From assembly GCA_001899175.1 (NCBI GenBank), contig MKVH01000024.1, positions 372,001-436,000 on the forward strand: a stretch of DNA of 64,000 nt, written 5' to 3'. The first letter of the stretch is position 1. Every line of letters starts with the position of its first letter. Position numbers and translations under genes: made by a program. Shown one piece after another: positions 25,970 to 34,577 of this stretch. The notes under the pieces were generated by a model. It was not told the DNA's origin, did not search any database, and saw only the letters and a list, made by a program, of their open reading frames with translations. Origin of the DNA: Candidatus Kapaibacterium thiocyanatum (GTDB taxonomy: Bacteria > Bacteroidota > Ignavibacteria > Kapaibacteriales > Kapaibacteriaceae).

Positions 25970-27691
25970 CTACCTTTCTACTACTGCACGCTCGAGGAAG
26001 GTGACGATGTTGACCTTCGGATCGAGGCCGAGCTTACGGCGGATGTTGTAGCGATGTTTCTCGATGGCGCGCTCCGTGACGTGGAGCAGGCTGGACATGT
26101 CCTTCGTTGCCAGGCCAAGCTTGAGCATCGAACAGATGCGCAGTTCCATGGGCGTGAGGTCCGGACATCGCAGTGCGAGGCGTTCGGTGAACCTGTTGTT
26201 CAGGGTGTTGAACTTGTCCTGGAACATGGTCCACGATGCCGATTTCGTTTCGTCACGCGACGTCTTCCTGCCCTGCTGCAGTTCGGCGATCTGCAGCGTC
26301 ATGGACGTGAGTTCCTGGAGCTTCCGGTCCACTTCCGCACGCAGTCGTTCGTTCTGGAGGCGCAGGATCTCCCTGTCGCGCTCCGCGACGGCGAGCCGCA
26401 GTTCGGCGGCATGGAGTTCCATTCGCCGCGATGCATCCTCGCGGTGCTGCCGCTCGAAGGCCTCGTACCGTTCCCGCTGCAGTGCCAGAGCCTTGCGGTA
26501 CTGCTTCAGTGCTTCGTAGACGCGCGTGCCGAGGTCGAGCAGCATGACCGTGTAGGAGCGGCTGTCCGACGTTGCCGCACGGGCATACGCTTCGTCGAAG
26601 AGTGCTCGTGCCTGGGTAGCATCGCCGGAGGTGAGCAGTGCCTCGATGTGCGCCGTACAGGAATGGAGCAGCAGGCGCGTGTCGTCGAGTACCCTGGCTT
26701 CGGCCAGCCCGAGTGCGCTTTCCTCGACGGCCTGTGCGATGCGGCCGAGTCTGAGCAGCGACGTCCCACGGCCGCAGCGGGCGACGATGGCTTCGCGGAT
26801 GTGGCCCGACTGCTGGCAGATGCGCAGTGCTTCTTCGTACATGACGAGGGCATCGGCGGGACGCTCTGCGAAGAGCAGCCGGCCGGCCAGGTTGTTGAGC
26901 AGCGTTCCCTCGCCATACCTGTTTCCGAGCGAGCGATGGATGGCCAGGGCCTGTTCGATCATCGTCGTCGACTCTTCGGCATACCCCGCATTGTAGAGAG
27001 CGGTCGCGGCGTTGGCGATGGCATTGCCTTCCATGAACCTGTCGCCGAGATCCCGTGCCCTGGCCGCTGCCTTGCGGTGCAGCTCCACGGCACGCTCGTA
27101 TTCCGCACGCTGCTCGTAAAGGGCACCGAGGCTGGTGTAGCATCCGGCCTCGATGGTGCTGAGGCCGCTGTTCCTCGCGATGTTCAGTGCTTCGTTGTAG
27201 GCTTCCAGCGACTGCATGAGATCGTCGCGACGTCCGTACAGCATCCCAAGGTTGTAGGTCGTCATCGCGACGCCTTCGTCATGGCCCGTGCGGTCGAACG
27301 TATTGCGGGCTTCGGTCAGGTACGCTTCGGCGAGGTCGAGATCGCCGATCAGCATTTCATGACTGCCGCACGAGAGCAGGCATTTGGCCAGTGTGCGGTC
27401 GTCACCCAGGGCCCGTGCTTCGCGCAGGGCGGTCTTGCCCGCATGACGTGCTGCGTCGGGTTCACCATTGAAATGATAGTGCTGGGCCAGGATGCGCAGG
27501 GCGGCGATACGTTCCGTAACGATCGTCGTACGGTCGGAGGGAGAAAGGGACGCTTCGTCCAGGAGCCTGTCGGCCAACACGAGCGCATCGTTCGCTGTGC
27601 GCGCGGCCGTAGCCGGATCCTTGTTGTAGTCGGCCACGGCAGTATCGAGCATGCGCGACAGACGCCTGATGGTGCGTTCCGTCGTCGTCAC
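25970..27691 (-). CDS. TPR-repeat transcriptional regulator with LuxR-type HTH
   Basis: A 573-residue cytoplasmic protein. About ten TPR-like helical repeats fill residues 40-385 (for example AMTTYNLGMLYGRRDDLMQS, TSLGALYEQRAEYERAVEL and NNLAGRLLFAERPADALVM). A coiled coil follows at about 395-475, and a C-terminal HTH of LuxR/GerE type covers about 510-565 (LTPMELRICSMLKLGLATKDMSSLL, then TERAIEKHRYNIRRKLGL). There is no receiver domain or transmembrane segment. TPR-coiled coil-HTH proteins are common in Bacteroidota, where the repeats are thought to sense a protein or peptide partner. The start overlaps the stop of the small membrane protein gene (ATGA), so they are coupled. Confidence 0.85.
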   Translation of the reverse strand: MTTTERTIRRLSRMLDTAVADYNKDPATAARTANDALVLADRLLDEASLSPSDRTTIVTERIAALRILAQHYHFNGEPDAARHAGKTALREARALGDDRTLAKCLLSCGSHEMLIGDLDLAEAYLTEARNTFDRTGHDEGVAMTTYNLGMLYGRRDDLMQSLEAYNEALNIARNSGLSTIEAGCYTSLGALYEQRAEYERAVELHRKAAARARDLGDRFMEGNAIANAATALYNAGYAEESTTMIEQALAIHRSLGNRYGEGTLLNNLAGRLLFAERPADALVMYEEALRICQQSGHIREAIVARCGRGTSLLRLGRIAQAVEESALGLAEARVLDDTRLLLHSCTAHIEALLTSGDATQARALFDEAYARAATSDSRSYTVMLLDLGTRVYEALKQYRKALALQRERYEAFERQHREDASRRMELHAAELRLAVAERDREILRLQNERLRAEVDRKLQELTSMTLQIAELQQGRKTSRDETKSASWTMFQDKFNTLNNRFTERLALRCPDLTPMELRICSMLKLGLATKDMSSLLHVTERAIEKHRYNIRRKLGLDPKVNIVTFLERAVVER

Positions 27692-28149
27692 GATGCGATC
27701 ATGCGGATGGCGTTGACGTACTGCATGACGATGAGGCAGGCGGCGACAGCGAGGCCGGCGAGGTTGACGAGGGGCATGATGAAGGGAGCCTTGCCCGCTC
27801 CTTTAGGACGCAGGATGCTGAAGGCTCCGAGGCGCTTGCCGTCGATATCGGCGGTCATCACCGCATCGGGGCGTACATCGCGTCCGTTCGCCGTCTCGAT
27901 CACGATCTTCAGGCGTCGTTCCTCGCGGAGATAGTCCACACCCCACAGCGTCATGAGGATGAGGTAGATGACGGTCTGCCCCGCGCGCAGCGTCAGTGCA
28001 TCGGCTGCGGCATCGGGAGTGAGGTCGAATCCTACGATGGCATAGATGACCAGCCAGTAGAGCCCTGCCATGGTGAAGCAAAGGGCGAGCATACGTTTGA
28101 AGCGTTTACGCTCGACGACGTAGAGATCGCGCAATGTTTGATGGAGCAT
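27688..28149 (-). CDS. Small membrane protein of unknown function
   Basis: A 153-residue protein I do not recognise. It has a basic N-terminal 20 residues (RDLYVVERKRFKRM), a hydrophobic helix at about 22-40, a second at about 58-76, a soluble stretch with two beta-like segments (LKIVIETANGRDV and VMTADIDGKRLGAF), and a final helix at about 125-146. The ATG at 28149 is preferred to an in-frame TTG two codons earlier. It is the first gene of a two-gene unit with the TPR-LuxR regulator. A sensory or anchoring role with the regulator is conceivable but unsupported by motifs. Confidence 0.7.
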   Translation of the reverse strand: MLHQTLRDLYVVERKRFKRMLALCFTMAGLYWLVIYAIVGFDLTPDAAADALTLRAGQTVIYLILMTLWGVDYLREERRLKIVIETANGRDVRPDAVMTADIDGKRLGAFSILRPKGAGKAPFIMPLVNLAGLAVAACLIVMQYVNAIRMIAS

Positions 28150-28163
28150 GTGCAAACTTCAGC

Positions 28164-28208
28164 AGAAAAAGGAAAACGCGCAGGCTCCGACGTTGGAACC
28201 TGCGCGTT
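28164..28208 (-). terminator. Rho-independent terminator downstream of rpsP
   Basis: On the minus strand a ten-base perfect stem AACGCGCAGG/CCTGCGCGTT (28175-28208) is followed by TTCCTTTTTC. It lies 19 bases past the rpsP stop and 15 bases before the start of the next minus-strand gene, and should separate the ffh-rpsP message from the membrane protein/LuxR unit. Confidence 0.85.
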
Positions 28209-28226
28209 ATGATAGGCGGAAGGGAA

Positions 28227-28688
28227 TTATTCTGCTGCTTCTGCCGGTGCTTCGGCTTCCGCGGCCGGTTCTTCGGCTGCGGGAGCGGGCGCTTCGACGG
28301 GGGCTGCAGCGGCTGCTGCCTTGGCCTTGGCACGATCGGCACGACGTTGCTTCAGGCGCGTATGACGTGCCGATGCCTTGTCGCGGTGTTGTGCTACGGC
28401 GGCTTCGATCTCGGCTTCGCTGTGTCCCTTGAGGGCAAGGTGACGGCGGAGCAGGACGCCTTCGCGGCTCAGGATCTGGCGGACGACGTCGGTCGGCTGT
28501 GCGCCGACGCCCAGCCAGTAGAGGGCGCGTTCGGAACTGAGGACGACGGTTTTGGGCGAGGTCATCGGATCGATGTACCCTACCCGTTCGATCGATGCGC
28601 CGTCACGACGGGCGCGTCCGTCGATCGCTACGATGTCGTAGAAGGGGTGCTTCTTACGACCACGGCGACGCAAGCGGAGTTTGACCAT
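28227..28688 (-). CDS. rpsP: 30S ribosomal protein S16 with long C-terminal extension
   Basis: The first about 85 residues are ordinary S16: MVKLRLRRRGRKKHPFY, VAIDGRARRDGASIERVGYIDP and the LSSERALYWLGVGAQPTDVVRQIL block. S16 is an assembly protein of the small subunit. At 153 residues it is nearly twice the usual 80-90. The extra part has a basic stretch (about 95-122) and then a low-complexity Ala/Pro/Glu tail of about 30 residues. The gene is 30 bases downstream of ffh, and a strong terminator follows it. Confidence 0.95.
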   Translation of the reverse strand: MVKLRLRRRGRKKHPFYDIVAIDGRARRDGASIERVGYIDPMTSPKTVVLSSERALYWLGVGAQPTDVVRQILSREGVLLRRHLALKGHSEAEIEAAVAQHRDKASARHTRLKQRRADRAKAKAAAAAAPVEAPAPAAEEPAAEAEAPAEAAE

Positions 28689-28718
28689 GGGGGTCTCCTA
28701 ATGGGAAAATGTGGTTGA

Positions 28719-30047
28719 TCAGCGACGCACGGGGGATTGAGGGCCGAACATGTTGGCCATCTTTCCGCGCGTCATATTCTTCATCATCTTCTGCATGTCT
28801 TCGAACTGCTTGATCAGGCGGTTGACGTCCTGAACGGAAGAGCCGCTGCCGTCGGCGATGCGCTTGCGGCGCGAGCCGTTGAGCAGGCGGGGATTCTGGC
28901 GCTCTTCGATCGTCATCGACAGGACCATCGCCTCGACGCGGGAGAATGCCTTCTCGTCGATCTGGACGTTCCTCATCGCCTTGTCCATTCCGGGAATCAT
29001 GCCCAGAAGGTCACGCAGTGAACCCATCTTCTTGATCAGTCGCATCTGTTCGAGGAAGTCCTCGAACGTGAACTGGTTCTTCTTGAGTTTCTCTTCGAGC
29101 TTGGCGGCTTCCTTCTCGTCGATCTGCTGCTGGGCCTTTTCGACGAGGGTGATGATGTCGCCCATGCCGAGGATACGCGATGCGATCCGCTCCGGATAGA
29201 ACGGTTCGAGTGCGTCGACCTTCTCACCGACGCCGACGAACTTGATCGGCTTGCCGGTGACGGCACGGATGGACAGGGCGGCACCGCCGCGCGTATCGCC
29301 ATCGAGCTTGGTGAGCACGACGCCGGTGAGTTCGAGGCGCTCGTGGAAGGCCTGGGCCGTGTTCACGGCATCCTGACCCGTCATGGCGTCGCATACGAAC
29401 AGCACTTCGTGCGGCTTGAGATTGCTCTTGAGGTCGGCGACCTCCTGCATCATCTCTTCGTCGATCGTCAGACGACCGGCCGTGTCGACGATCACGACGT
29501 CGCGGCCGAATTTCTTCGCGTACTGGACCGCTTCCTGGGCGATCTCCAGCGGCTTGGCGTCATCCTTGGAGAAGACGGGCAGGGAGATGGACTGTCCCAG
29601 GGTCTTGAGCTGGTCGATGGCTGCCGGACGGTAGATGTCGCAGGCAACGAGCAGGGGCTGACGCCCCTTCTTCTTCAGCATGAAGGCCAGCTTGGAGCAG
29701 AAGGTCGTCTTGCCCGAACCCTGCAGACCGGCGACCATGATGATGGTAGGCGCCTGGGCCGCAACGGCGATGTCCGACTTCGTCGAGCCCATCAGGGCTA
29801 CGAGTTCGTCGTGGATCAGCTTGATCATGAGCTGACCGGGCAGGACGTTACCCTTGACTTCCAGGCCGAGGGATTTCTCCTTGACGTCGTCGATGAACTT
29901 CTTCGTGACGTTGAAGTTCACGTCGGCGTCGAGCAGGGCACGGCGGACTTCGGCGAGAGCTTCACCGATGTTCTCTTCCGTGATCTTGGACTGTCCCCGG
30001 ATGCGCTTGAGCGCTTCCTCGAGTTTTTCGCTTAGACTTTCGAACAT
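28719..30047 (-). CDS. ffh: Signal recognition particle protein Ffh (SRP54)
   Basis: A 442-residue SRP GTPase with the N domain (MFESLSEKLEEALKRIRGQ), the G1 loop GLQGSGKT, DIYRPAAIDQL, the G3 block DTAGRLTIDEEMMQE, TKLDGDTRGG, and a Met-rich M domain ending in KMMKNMTRGKMANMFG for signal peptide and 4.5S RNA binding. The ATG at 30047 matches the universal Ffh N-terminus. An in-frame TTG eight codons upstream is not needed. Ffh brings nascent membrane proteins to FtsY. It is cotranscribed with rpsP. A strong hairpin lies between its likely promoter and its start. Confidence 0.97.
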   Translation of the reverse strand: MFESLSEKLEEALKRIRGQSKITEENIGEALAEVRRALLDADVNFNVTKKFIDDVKEKSLGLEVKGNVLPGQLMIKLIHDELVALMGSTKSDIAVAAQAPTIIMVAGLQGSGKTTFCSKLAFMLKKKGRQPLLVACDIYRPAAIDQLKTLGQSISLPVFSKDDAKPLEIAQEAVQYAKKFGRDVVIVDTAGRLTIDEEMMQEVADLKSNLKPHEVLFVCDAMTGQDAVNTAQAFHERLELTGVVLTKLDGDTRGGAALSIRAVTGKPIKFVGVGEKVDALEPFYPERIASRILGMGDIITLVEKAQQQIDEKEAAKLEEKLKKNQFTFEDFLEQMRLIKKMGSLRDLLGMIPGMDKAMRNVQIDEKAFSRVEAMVLSMTIEERQNPRLLNGSRRKRIADGSGSSVQDVNRLIKQFEDMQKMMKNMTRGKMANMFGPQSPVRR

Positions 30048-30071
30048 GGCCTGCTTGAGTGCTGTTGACAA

Positions 30072-30103
30072 CGCAAGACCCCGCCCTTCGGGGCGGGGTC
30101 TTG
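30072..30103 (-). terminator. Perfect 14-bp hairpin between the DUF4397 gene and ffh
   Basis: GCAAGACCCCGCCC, a TTCG tetraloop, and the exact complement form a very stable stem. It lies 25 bases past the stop of the minus-strand DUF4397 T9SS gene and 25 bases before the ffh start. No T-run follows, so it is either a factor-assisted terminator of the upstream gene or, if the ffh promoter at 30116-30146 is used, a structured 5' leader of ffh. Confidence 0.6.
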
Positions 30104-30115
30104 CTGGAAGAACGA

Positions 30116-30146
30116 CAAATATAAAGACTTAGCGAGAAATAACGAA
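30116..30146 (-). promoter_or_regulatory. Candidate promoter for ffh-rpsP
   Basis: Minus strand: TTCG (30146-30143), a 19-base spacer, then TATATTTG (30123-30116). The second box matches the Bacteroidota -7 consensus TAnnTTTG exactly, and the first is one mismatch from the -33 TTTG. Part of it overlaps the 3' end of the DUF4397 gene. Transcription would begin near 30110, leaving the 14-bp hairpin in the leader. Confidence 0.5.
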
Positions 30147-31907
30147 GCGCGTCGTGCCGATGGTCCGACCGTCGGGCATCGTGGCGCGTACGAGGTAGGT
30201 ACCCGTCGCGAGCGTGGATCCGGGGATGACGGCGGAGGCGGCATCCGCACCGGCGGCGATCCAGCTACCGACGAACATGCCGGCAGCATCGTAGACGTCG
30301 AAACGGGCCGGACCGACCAGCGAGGCCGCGACGCTCAGCGTCACGTCACCGGATGCCGGAACGGGCGATACCGTCCATGCCGAGGCGGGAACCATGCCTT
30401 CTTCGGCCACGGATGTCGAGGTGTCGGGAGGGGCGACTTCGAGCAGCGATGCATTCACCGTGCCGTTGGGATCGACGAGGATGATCTTGAAGGTGGCGCT
30501 GGGGGCGGCGCTGGTGAGATCGAACATGCCGCTGGCGAGCGCCAGTGTCGCACGGTTGGTACCGCGGAGGTCGGCGACCCAGCCACGGAGGATCTTGTTG
30601 TTCGCATCGCGTACCCAGAGTGTATCGACGCGGGGTTCCATACCCTTGTATGCCGCCATGAAGTCACCATAGCGTGCGCCGGAGAAGAGGTTCGTATCGG
30701 CACGCGTGATGATGTCCATTTCCGGCGCGTTCGGCGAGTTGTCGACGATACGGAGAACCGTCCTGCCGTCTTCGTTCGAGGTTTCGAGGGCGTTGTCCAC
30801 GATCAGAGCCGTGAGATTCAGATCGCGGCTGTCGGGATTGACGGGGAACTTCGTCGTGTCGACGAGGCCTTGCAGGACGATCGTATAGCTACGTCCGGCG
30901 CGCAGGGCGGGAAGCGTGACGGTCTTGATCGTATCGCGATAGCTCGTGGCCGTCGCGGGGGCGAAGCCGATGACGAGGGGTTGGCCTGCAGCCAGATTGG
31001 CGAAGCCCGTAGCCTTGCGATAGGCGAAGTTGTCCATGCTGGTGTTCTTGACCGTGTTGATCCAGATGTCGACCACACCCACGGCAGGATCCGGAGCGTT
31101 ATGGACGAACTGGACGCGGGCCGTCTGCGAGCCGGCAAGGATGGGACACTTGACGACGCTTCCATTCTCGAGCACTGCGAGCAGGGACAGCGTATCCATG
31201 CTGTTGTGATTATCTTCCGGCGTCTTGAATCCCGAAAGGGTCAGGACGATGACCTGTCCGGCCAGCGTTCCGAGATCGACTTCGAACGATCCCGTCACGC
31301 GCGTCTTGTCTCCTGCCTTCGTATAGTCGAGCGTGATGCGTTCACGGTCGAGGAGCAGAGGCTGTGTCGAATTCATCCCGTACTTCAGGCTCGTCATCGC
31401 TGCCTGTGCACGGCCTCGGACGTAGAGGTCGCCGATTTCCAGGTCGGTGGCTCCATGGACGAAGTAGAGGCCGGCCTTCACAGGGTCCGAAATCTGACGT
31501 GCCACTTCGAAGATCTGGAGGTTCAGCGTGATGTTCTGTCCGTCAGGATTCGCAACGAATCCCGTGGTTTCGCGGACGCCGCGGAAGATGGCCATGTAGG
31601 CCTTCTCCTGCGTGGGGAGCAGGTTGTAGGTGGCGACGGGATTGCTGGCATCCGAGCTGTTGCCGAGTGCGATGGCGAACGTGACTTCGAGGTCATCGAA
31701 GATGGCGATGCCGTCGAGGTTGTTGGCGGCCTGGAATTCGATGTCCTCGAACTTGACCGTGTTGCCCGCCTGGGTGACGTACAGGTCGATGGTGCTCAGA
31801 GACGGATCCGGCGAGTTGTGCAGGAACGTCACGTTGGAAAGTTGTGCCGAAGCACCTGCCGTCATTACGCCCAATGCCACCAACAGCGTACAAAGACGAA
31901 TCATCAT
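30129..31907 (-). CDS. T9SS-secreted protein with three DUF4397 domains
   Basis: A 592-residue exported protein with a signal peptide ending near AGASAQ. Three DUF4397-like repeats follow, each opening with a V-x-F-x-HNSPDP-type motif: VTFLHNSPDPSLSTIDLYV at about 26, VQFVHNAPDPAVGVVDIWI at about 267, and a third, weaker VDNSPNAPEMDIIT near 393. The last 80 residues are a type A T9SS sorting domain (WTVSPVPASGDVTLSV, FDVYDAAGMFVGSWI, LATGTYLVRA, ending TTRFVISR). The protein should cross the outer membrane by the type IX system and stay on the surface or be released. GGAG lies before the ATG. Its binding partner or ligand is unknown. Confidence 0.88.
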   Translation of the reverse strand: MMIRLCTLLVALGVMTAGASAQLSNVTFLHNSPDPSLSTIDLYVTQAGNTVKFEDIEFQAANNLDGIAIFDDLEVTFAIALGNSSDASNPVATYNLLPTQEKAYMAIFRGVRETTGFVANPDGQNITLNLQIFEVARQISDPVKAGLYFVHGATDLEIGDLYVRGRAQAAMTSLKYGMNSTQPLLLDRERITLDYTKAGDKTRVTGSFEVDLGTLAGQVIVLTLSGFKTPEDNHNSMDTLSLLAVLENGSVVKCPILAGSQTARVQFVHNAPDPAVGVVDIWINTVKNTSMDNFAYRKATGFANLAAGQPLVIGFAPATATSYRDTIKTVTLPALRAGRSYTIVLQGLVDTTKFPVNPDSRDLNLTALIVDNALETSNEDGRTVLRIVDNSPNAPEMDIITRADTNLFSGARYGDFMAAYKGMEPRVDTLWVRDANNKILRGWVADLRGTNRATLALASGMFDLTSAAPSATFKIILVDPNGTVNASLLEVAPPDTSTSVAEEGMVPASAWTVSPVPASGDVTLSVAASLVGPARFDVYDAAGMFVGSWIAAGADAASAVIPGSTLATGTYLVRATMPDGRTIGTTRFVISR

Positions 31908-31988
31908 GGAAATCTCCAGAAAAGCGGAATGTTTAGCCCATTAAGATCTGATGATCTAGAGGAGTGACATCGGGAAAGGTAAAAAGTT

Positions 31989-34544
31989 TCAGCCGATATC
32001 CGCATAGGTCGCTCGCATCGCGTCGGCCGTATGCACGAAGAGAGGATGTGCAGGAACGGCCCGGACGGTGCAGCCCTGCATGCCGCTTTCCTCGCATGCG
32101 TAGTCGCCTTCGTAGTAGGTCGTGGATCCTTCCTTGCGCACGGCACCGAGCGTCGTCGTATGTGCGGGCGAGATGTCTCCCTTGCTGTCCACACGGCCAT
32201 AGATGGCCTGGACGAGGACGTCGTCCGGAGAGAGCGCCCCCAGCATGAGCTCGGCCGTCACGTGAATGCGTTTCCCGACGTGGGCGCCGGTCGTGCCGTG
32301 GATGGCCACCGGACCGATACGGACCTGCTTCCAGCGGGCGTCGATCATGCCGATATGACGTACGAGGGCGCGGGCCTGCTCGGCCTGGTTCGCGATCATG
32401 ACGTAGTGCTGTTCGACGGCGGGGATGTAGGCCTCGACGGCGTAGTCGTGGACCATCCGTACGGCGGAGAACCGGCCGCCGAGCGTACGGATACTGTTCT
32501 TCATGAGGGCGATCCAGCGCTCGGGGACGCGGCTCTTGCCGATGTCGTAGAACATCGGGACGATGGTATGCTCGAGCATGTCGTAGAGCGTTTCCGCATC
32601 CGTGACGTCCTGCTGCTCGTTGTCGAACTGCTCCCCGCGGCCGATGGCGAAACCGTTGTAGCCATCGAAGCCTTCGGCCCACCATCCGTCCAGGATACTG
32701 CAATGGAGGGCTCCATTCAGGACGGCCTTCATGCCGCTGGTGCCGCTCGCCTCGTAGGGGCGGCGAGGTGTGTTCAGCCAGACGTCGCATCCGCGGACCA
32801 TGAGTCGTGCGACGTCGATGTCGTAGTCCTCGAGGAAGACGATGCGTTGCTCGAGTCCGTGACGCTTGATGTTCTGCAGGACGCGCTGGATGAGCTCCTT
32901 GCCTTCGGTATCGCGCGGATGGGCCTTGCCGGCGAGGACGAACTGGACCGGACGTTTCGGATCGTGTACAAGGCGGGCCAGCCGCTCGATGTCGTGCATC
33001 AGCAGATCGGCGCGCTTGTACGAGGCGAACCGTCGTGCGAAGCCGATCGTGAGGACGTCGGGATCCAGATAGTCGTGGATGCTGTTGATCTGTTCCTGCG
33101 TGAGAGACGTGCTGTGTTTGCTGAGGATATGCTGCCGTGCTCCGAGGACGAGACGTTCGCGGCGGCGTTGATGGGCGCGCCACAGTTCGAAGCTCGGAAT
33201 GGCGTCGACGTTCTTCCACGACTCCTCGAGGTCGGGGCGGGTGCGCCAGGTCGGCGACAGATAGCGGTCGTAGAGGTCGGCGATTTCGGGGGCGATCCAC
33301 GACTGCGTATGGATGCCGTTCGTGACGGCGCCGATGGGCACTTCGGAACGTGCGAACTCCGACCATACGTCCCGCCACATCGTGCGGGCCACCTCGCCGT
33401 GGAGCTTGCTCACGCCGTTGCGATACACCGCCCCTCGCAGACCCAGTACGGTCATCGAAAAGCCTATGTCGGACGACGGGGCACTTTGCGATCCGAGTGA
33501 CAGGAACTCGACCCACGATATGCCCAGGGCTTCGACGTACGATCTGAGATAGGTCTCCATGATGTCGAACCGGAATACCTCGTTACCCGCGGGTACGGGC
33601 GTATGGGTCGTGAAGACGCTCGACTGCTGCGTGATCTGCCATGCCTCGCGGAACGTCACGCTGAAACGATCCATGAACTGCCTGCTCCGTTCGAGCAGGC
33701 AGAACGCTGCATGACCTTCGTTGATGTGGCATACGGCGGGTTCGATGCCGATGGCCTGCAGTGCGCGCATGCCTCCGATGCCGAGCATCATTTCCTGCAT
33801 GACGCGTGTGTCCACTGTACCGCCATAGAGGCGGTCCGTGACGTCGCGCAGACGTTCATCCGTGTTCTGCGGCACGTTCGTATCGAGCAGGTAGAGGGGG
33901 ACGCGGCCGACGTTCATACGCCAGATCTGGGCATGGCAGCGGCCGAGGGGCAGGTCCACGGAAATCGTGATGGGCGTACCGTCGGCACGGGTGACGGGCG
34001 TGAGCGGCAGGGAGAAGAAGTCGACTTCGAGATACTGTTCGTTCTGCCAGCCATTCTGCGTGAGATACTGGCGGAAGTAGCCTTCCTGATAGAGGAGACC
34101 CATGGCCACGAGAGGGAGGCCGAGATCGCTTGCCGATTTCAGGTGATCGCCCGCGAGGACGCCCAGACCGCCGGAATAGCAGGAAAAGCTCTCGTGGATG
34201 CCGAACTCGGCGCAGAAATAGGCGATGTAGGAGCCCGGCTTGGGATCCTGGGACGCGTACCAGCCCCGATCGTCCATGTACCGACGGAACTGCGCATATA
34301 CTTCCCTCACCTGGTTCACGTATTCGACACGATCCGCCATGGCCTGCAATTGTGCGTGGGACAGACGTGTGAGCAGGGCAACGGGATTGTGATGTACTTC
34401 TTCCCACAAGGCGGGATCGATACGTCGGAAGAGTTCCACGGCATCGGGATTCCAGCACCACCAGTAGTTGTAAGCCAGCTCCTTGAGAGGTGCGAGCGCA
34501 TCGGGCATGGTGGGGGAAACCACGAAGGTTGTTACTGGCCGCAT
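31989..34544 (-). CDS. glgP: Alpha-glucan (glycogen) phosphorylase, DUF3417 type
   Basis: An 851-residue phosphorylase of the AGP/DUF3417 subgroup (the N-terminal LKELAYNYWWCWNPDAVELFRRI is diagnostic). Core blocks include YFCAEFGIHESFSCYSGGLGVLAGDHLKSA, CHINEGHAAF, TTHTPVPAGNEVF, TNGIHTQSWIAPEI, FARRFASYKRADLL and EASGTSGMKAVLNGAL, the last with the pyridoxal-phosphate lysine. It releases glucose 1-phosphate from glycogen or maltodextrin in the cytoplasm. The ATG at 34544 gives 12 residues before a second in-frame ATG, and neither has a strong ribosome site. It is divergent from the peptide-binding lipoprotein gene, 33 bases away. Confidence 0.95.
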   Translation of the reverse strand: MRPVTTFVVSPTMPDALAPLKELAYNYWWCWNPDAVELFRRIDPALWEEVHHNPVALLTRLSHAQLQAMADRVEYVNQVREVYAQFRRYMDDRGWYASQDPKPGSYIAYFCAEFGIHESFSCYSGGLGVLAGDHLKSASDLGLPLVAMGLLYQEGYFRQYLTQNGWQNEQYLEVDFFSLPLTPVTRADGTPITISVDLPLGRCHAQIWRMNVGRVPLYLLDTNVPQNTDERLRDVTDRLYGGTVDTRVMQEMMLGIGGMRALQAIGIEPAVCHINEGHAAFCLLERSRQFMDRFSVTFREAWQITQQSSVFTTHTPVPAGNEVFRFDIMETYLRSYVEALGISWVEFLSLGSQSAPSSDIGFSMTVLGLRGAVYRNGVSKLHGEVARTMWRDVWSEFARSEVPIGAVTNGIHTQSWIAPEIADLYDRYLSPTWRTRPDLEESWKNVDAIPSFELWRAHQRRRERLVLGARQHILSKHSTSLTQEQINSIHDYLDPDVLTIGFARRFASYKRADLLMHDIERLARLVHDPKRPVQFVLAGKAHPRDTEGKELIQRVLQNIKRHGLEQRIVFLEDYDIDVARLMVRGCDVWLNTPRRPYEASGTSGMKAVLNGALHCSILDGWWAEGFDGYNGFAIGRGEQFDNEQQDVTDAETLYDMLEHTIVPMFYDIGKSRVPERWIALMKNSIRTLGGRFSAVRMVHDYAVEAYIPAVEQHYVMIANQAEQARALVRHIGMIDARWKQVRIGPVAIHGTTGAHVGKRIHVTAELMLGALSPDDVLVQAIYGRVDSKGDISPAHTTTLGAVRKEGSTTYYEGDYACEESGMQGCTVRAVPAHPLFVHTADAMRATYADIG

Positions 34545-34577
34545 GGGTACTTGACACGGGAGTGATACATTGTCGTC

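Noticed and set aside
25952-27934. A 660-codon open frame on the plus strand opposite the TPR-LuxR gene
   Set aside because: Shadow of the TPR-LuxR coding sequence. No recognisable domain or ribosome site.
32031-33500. A 489-codon open frame opposite glgP
   Set aside because: glgP is unmistakable on the other strand, and this translation has no family features.
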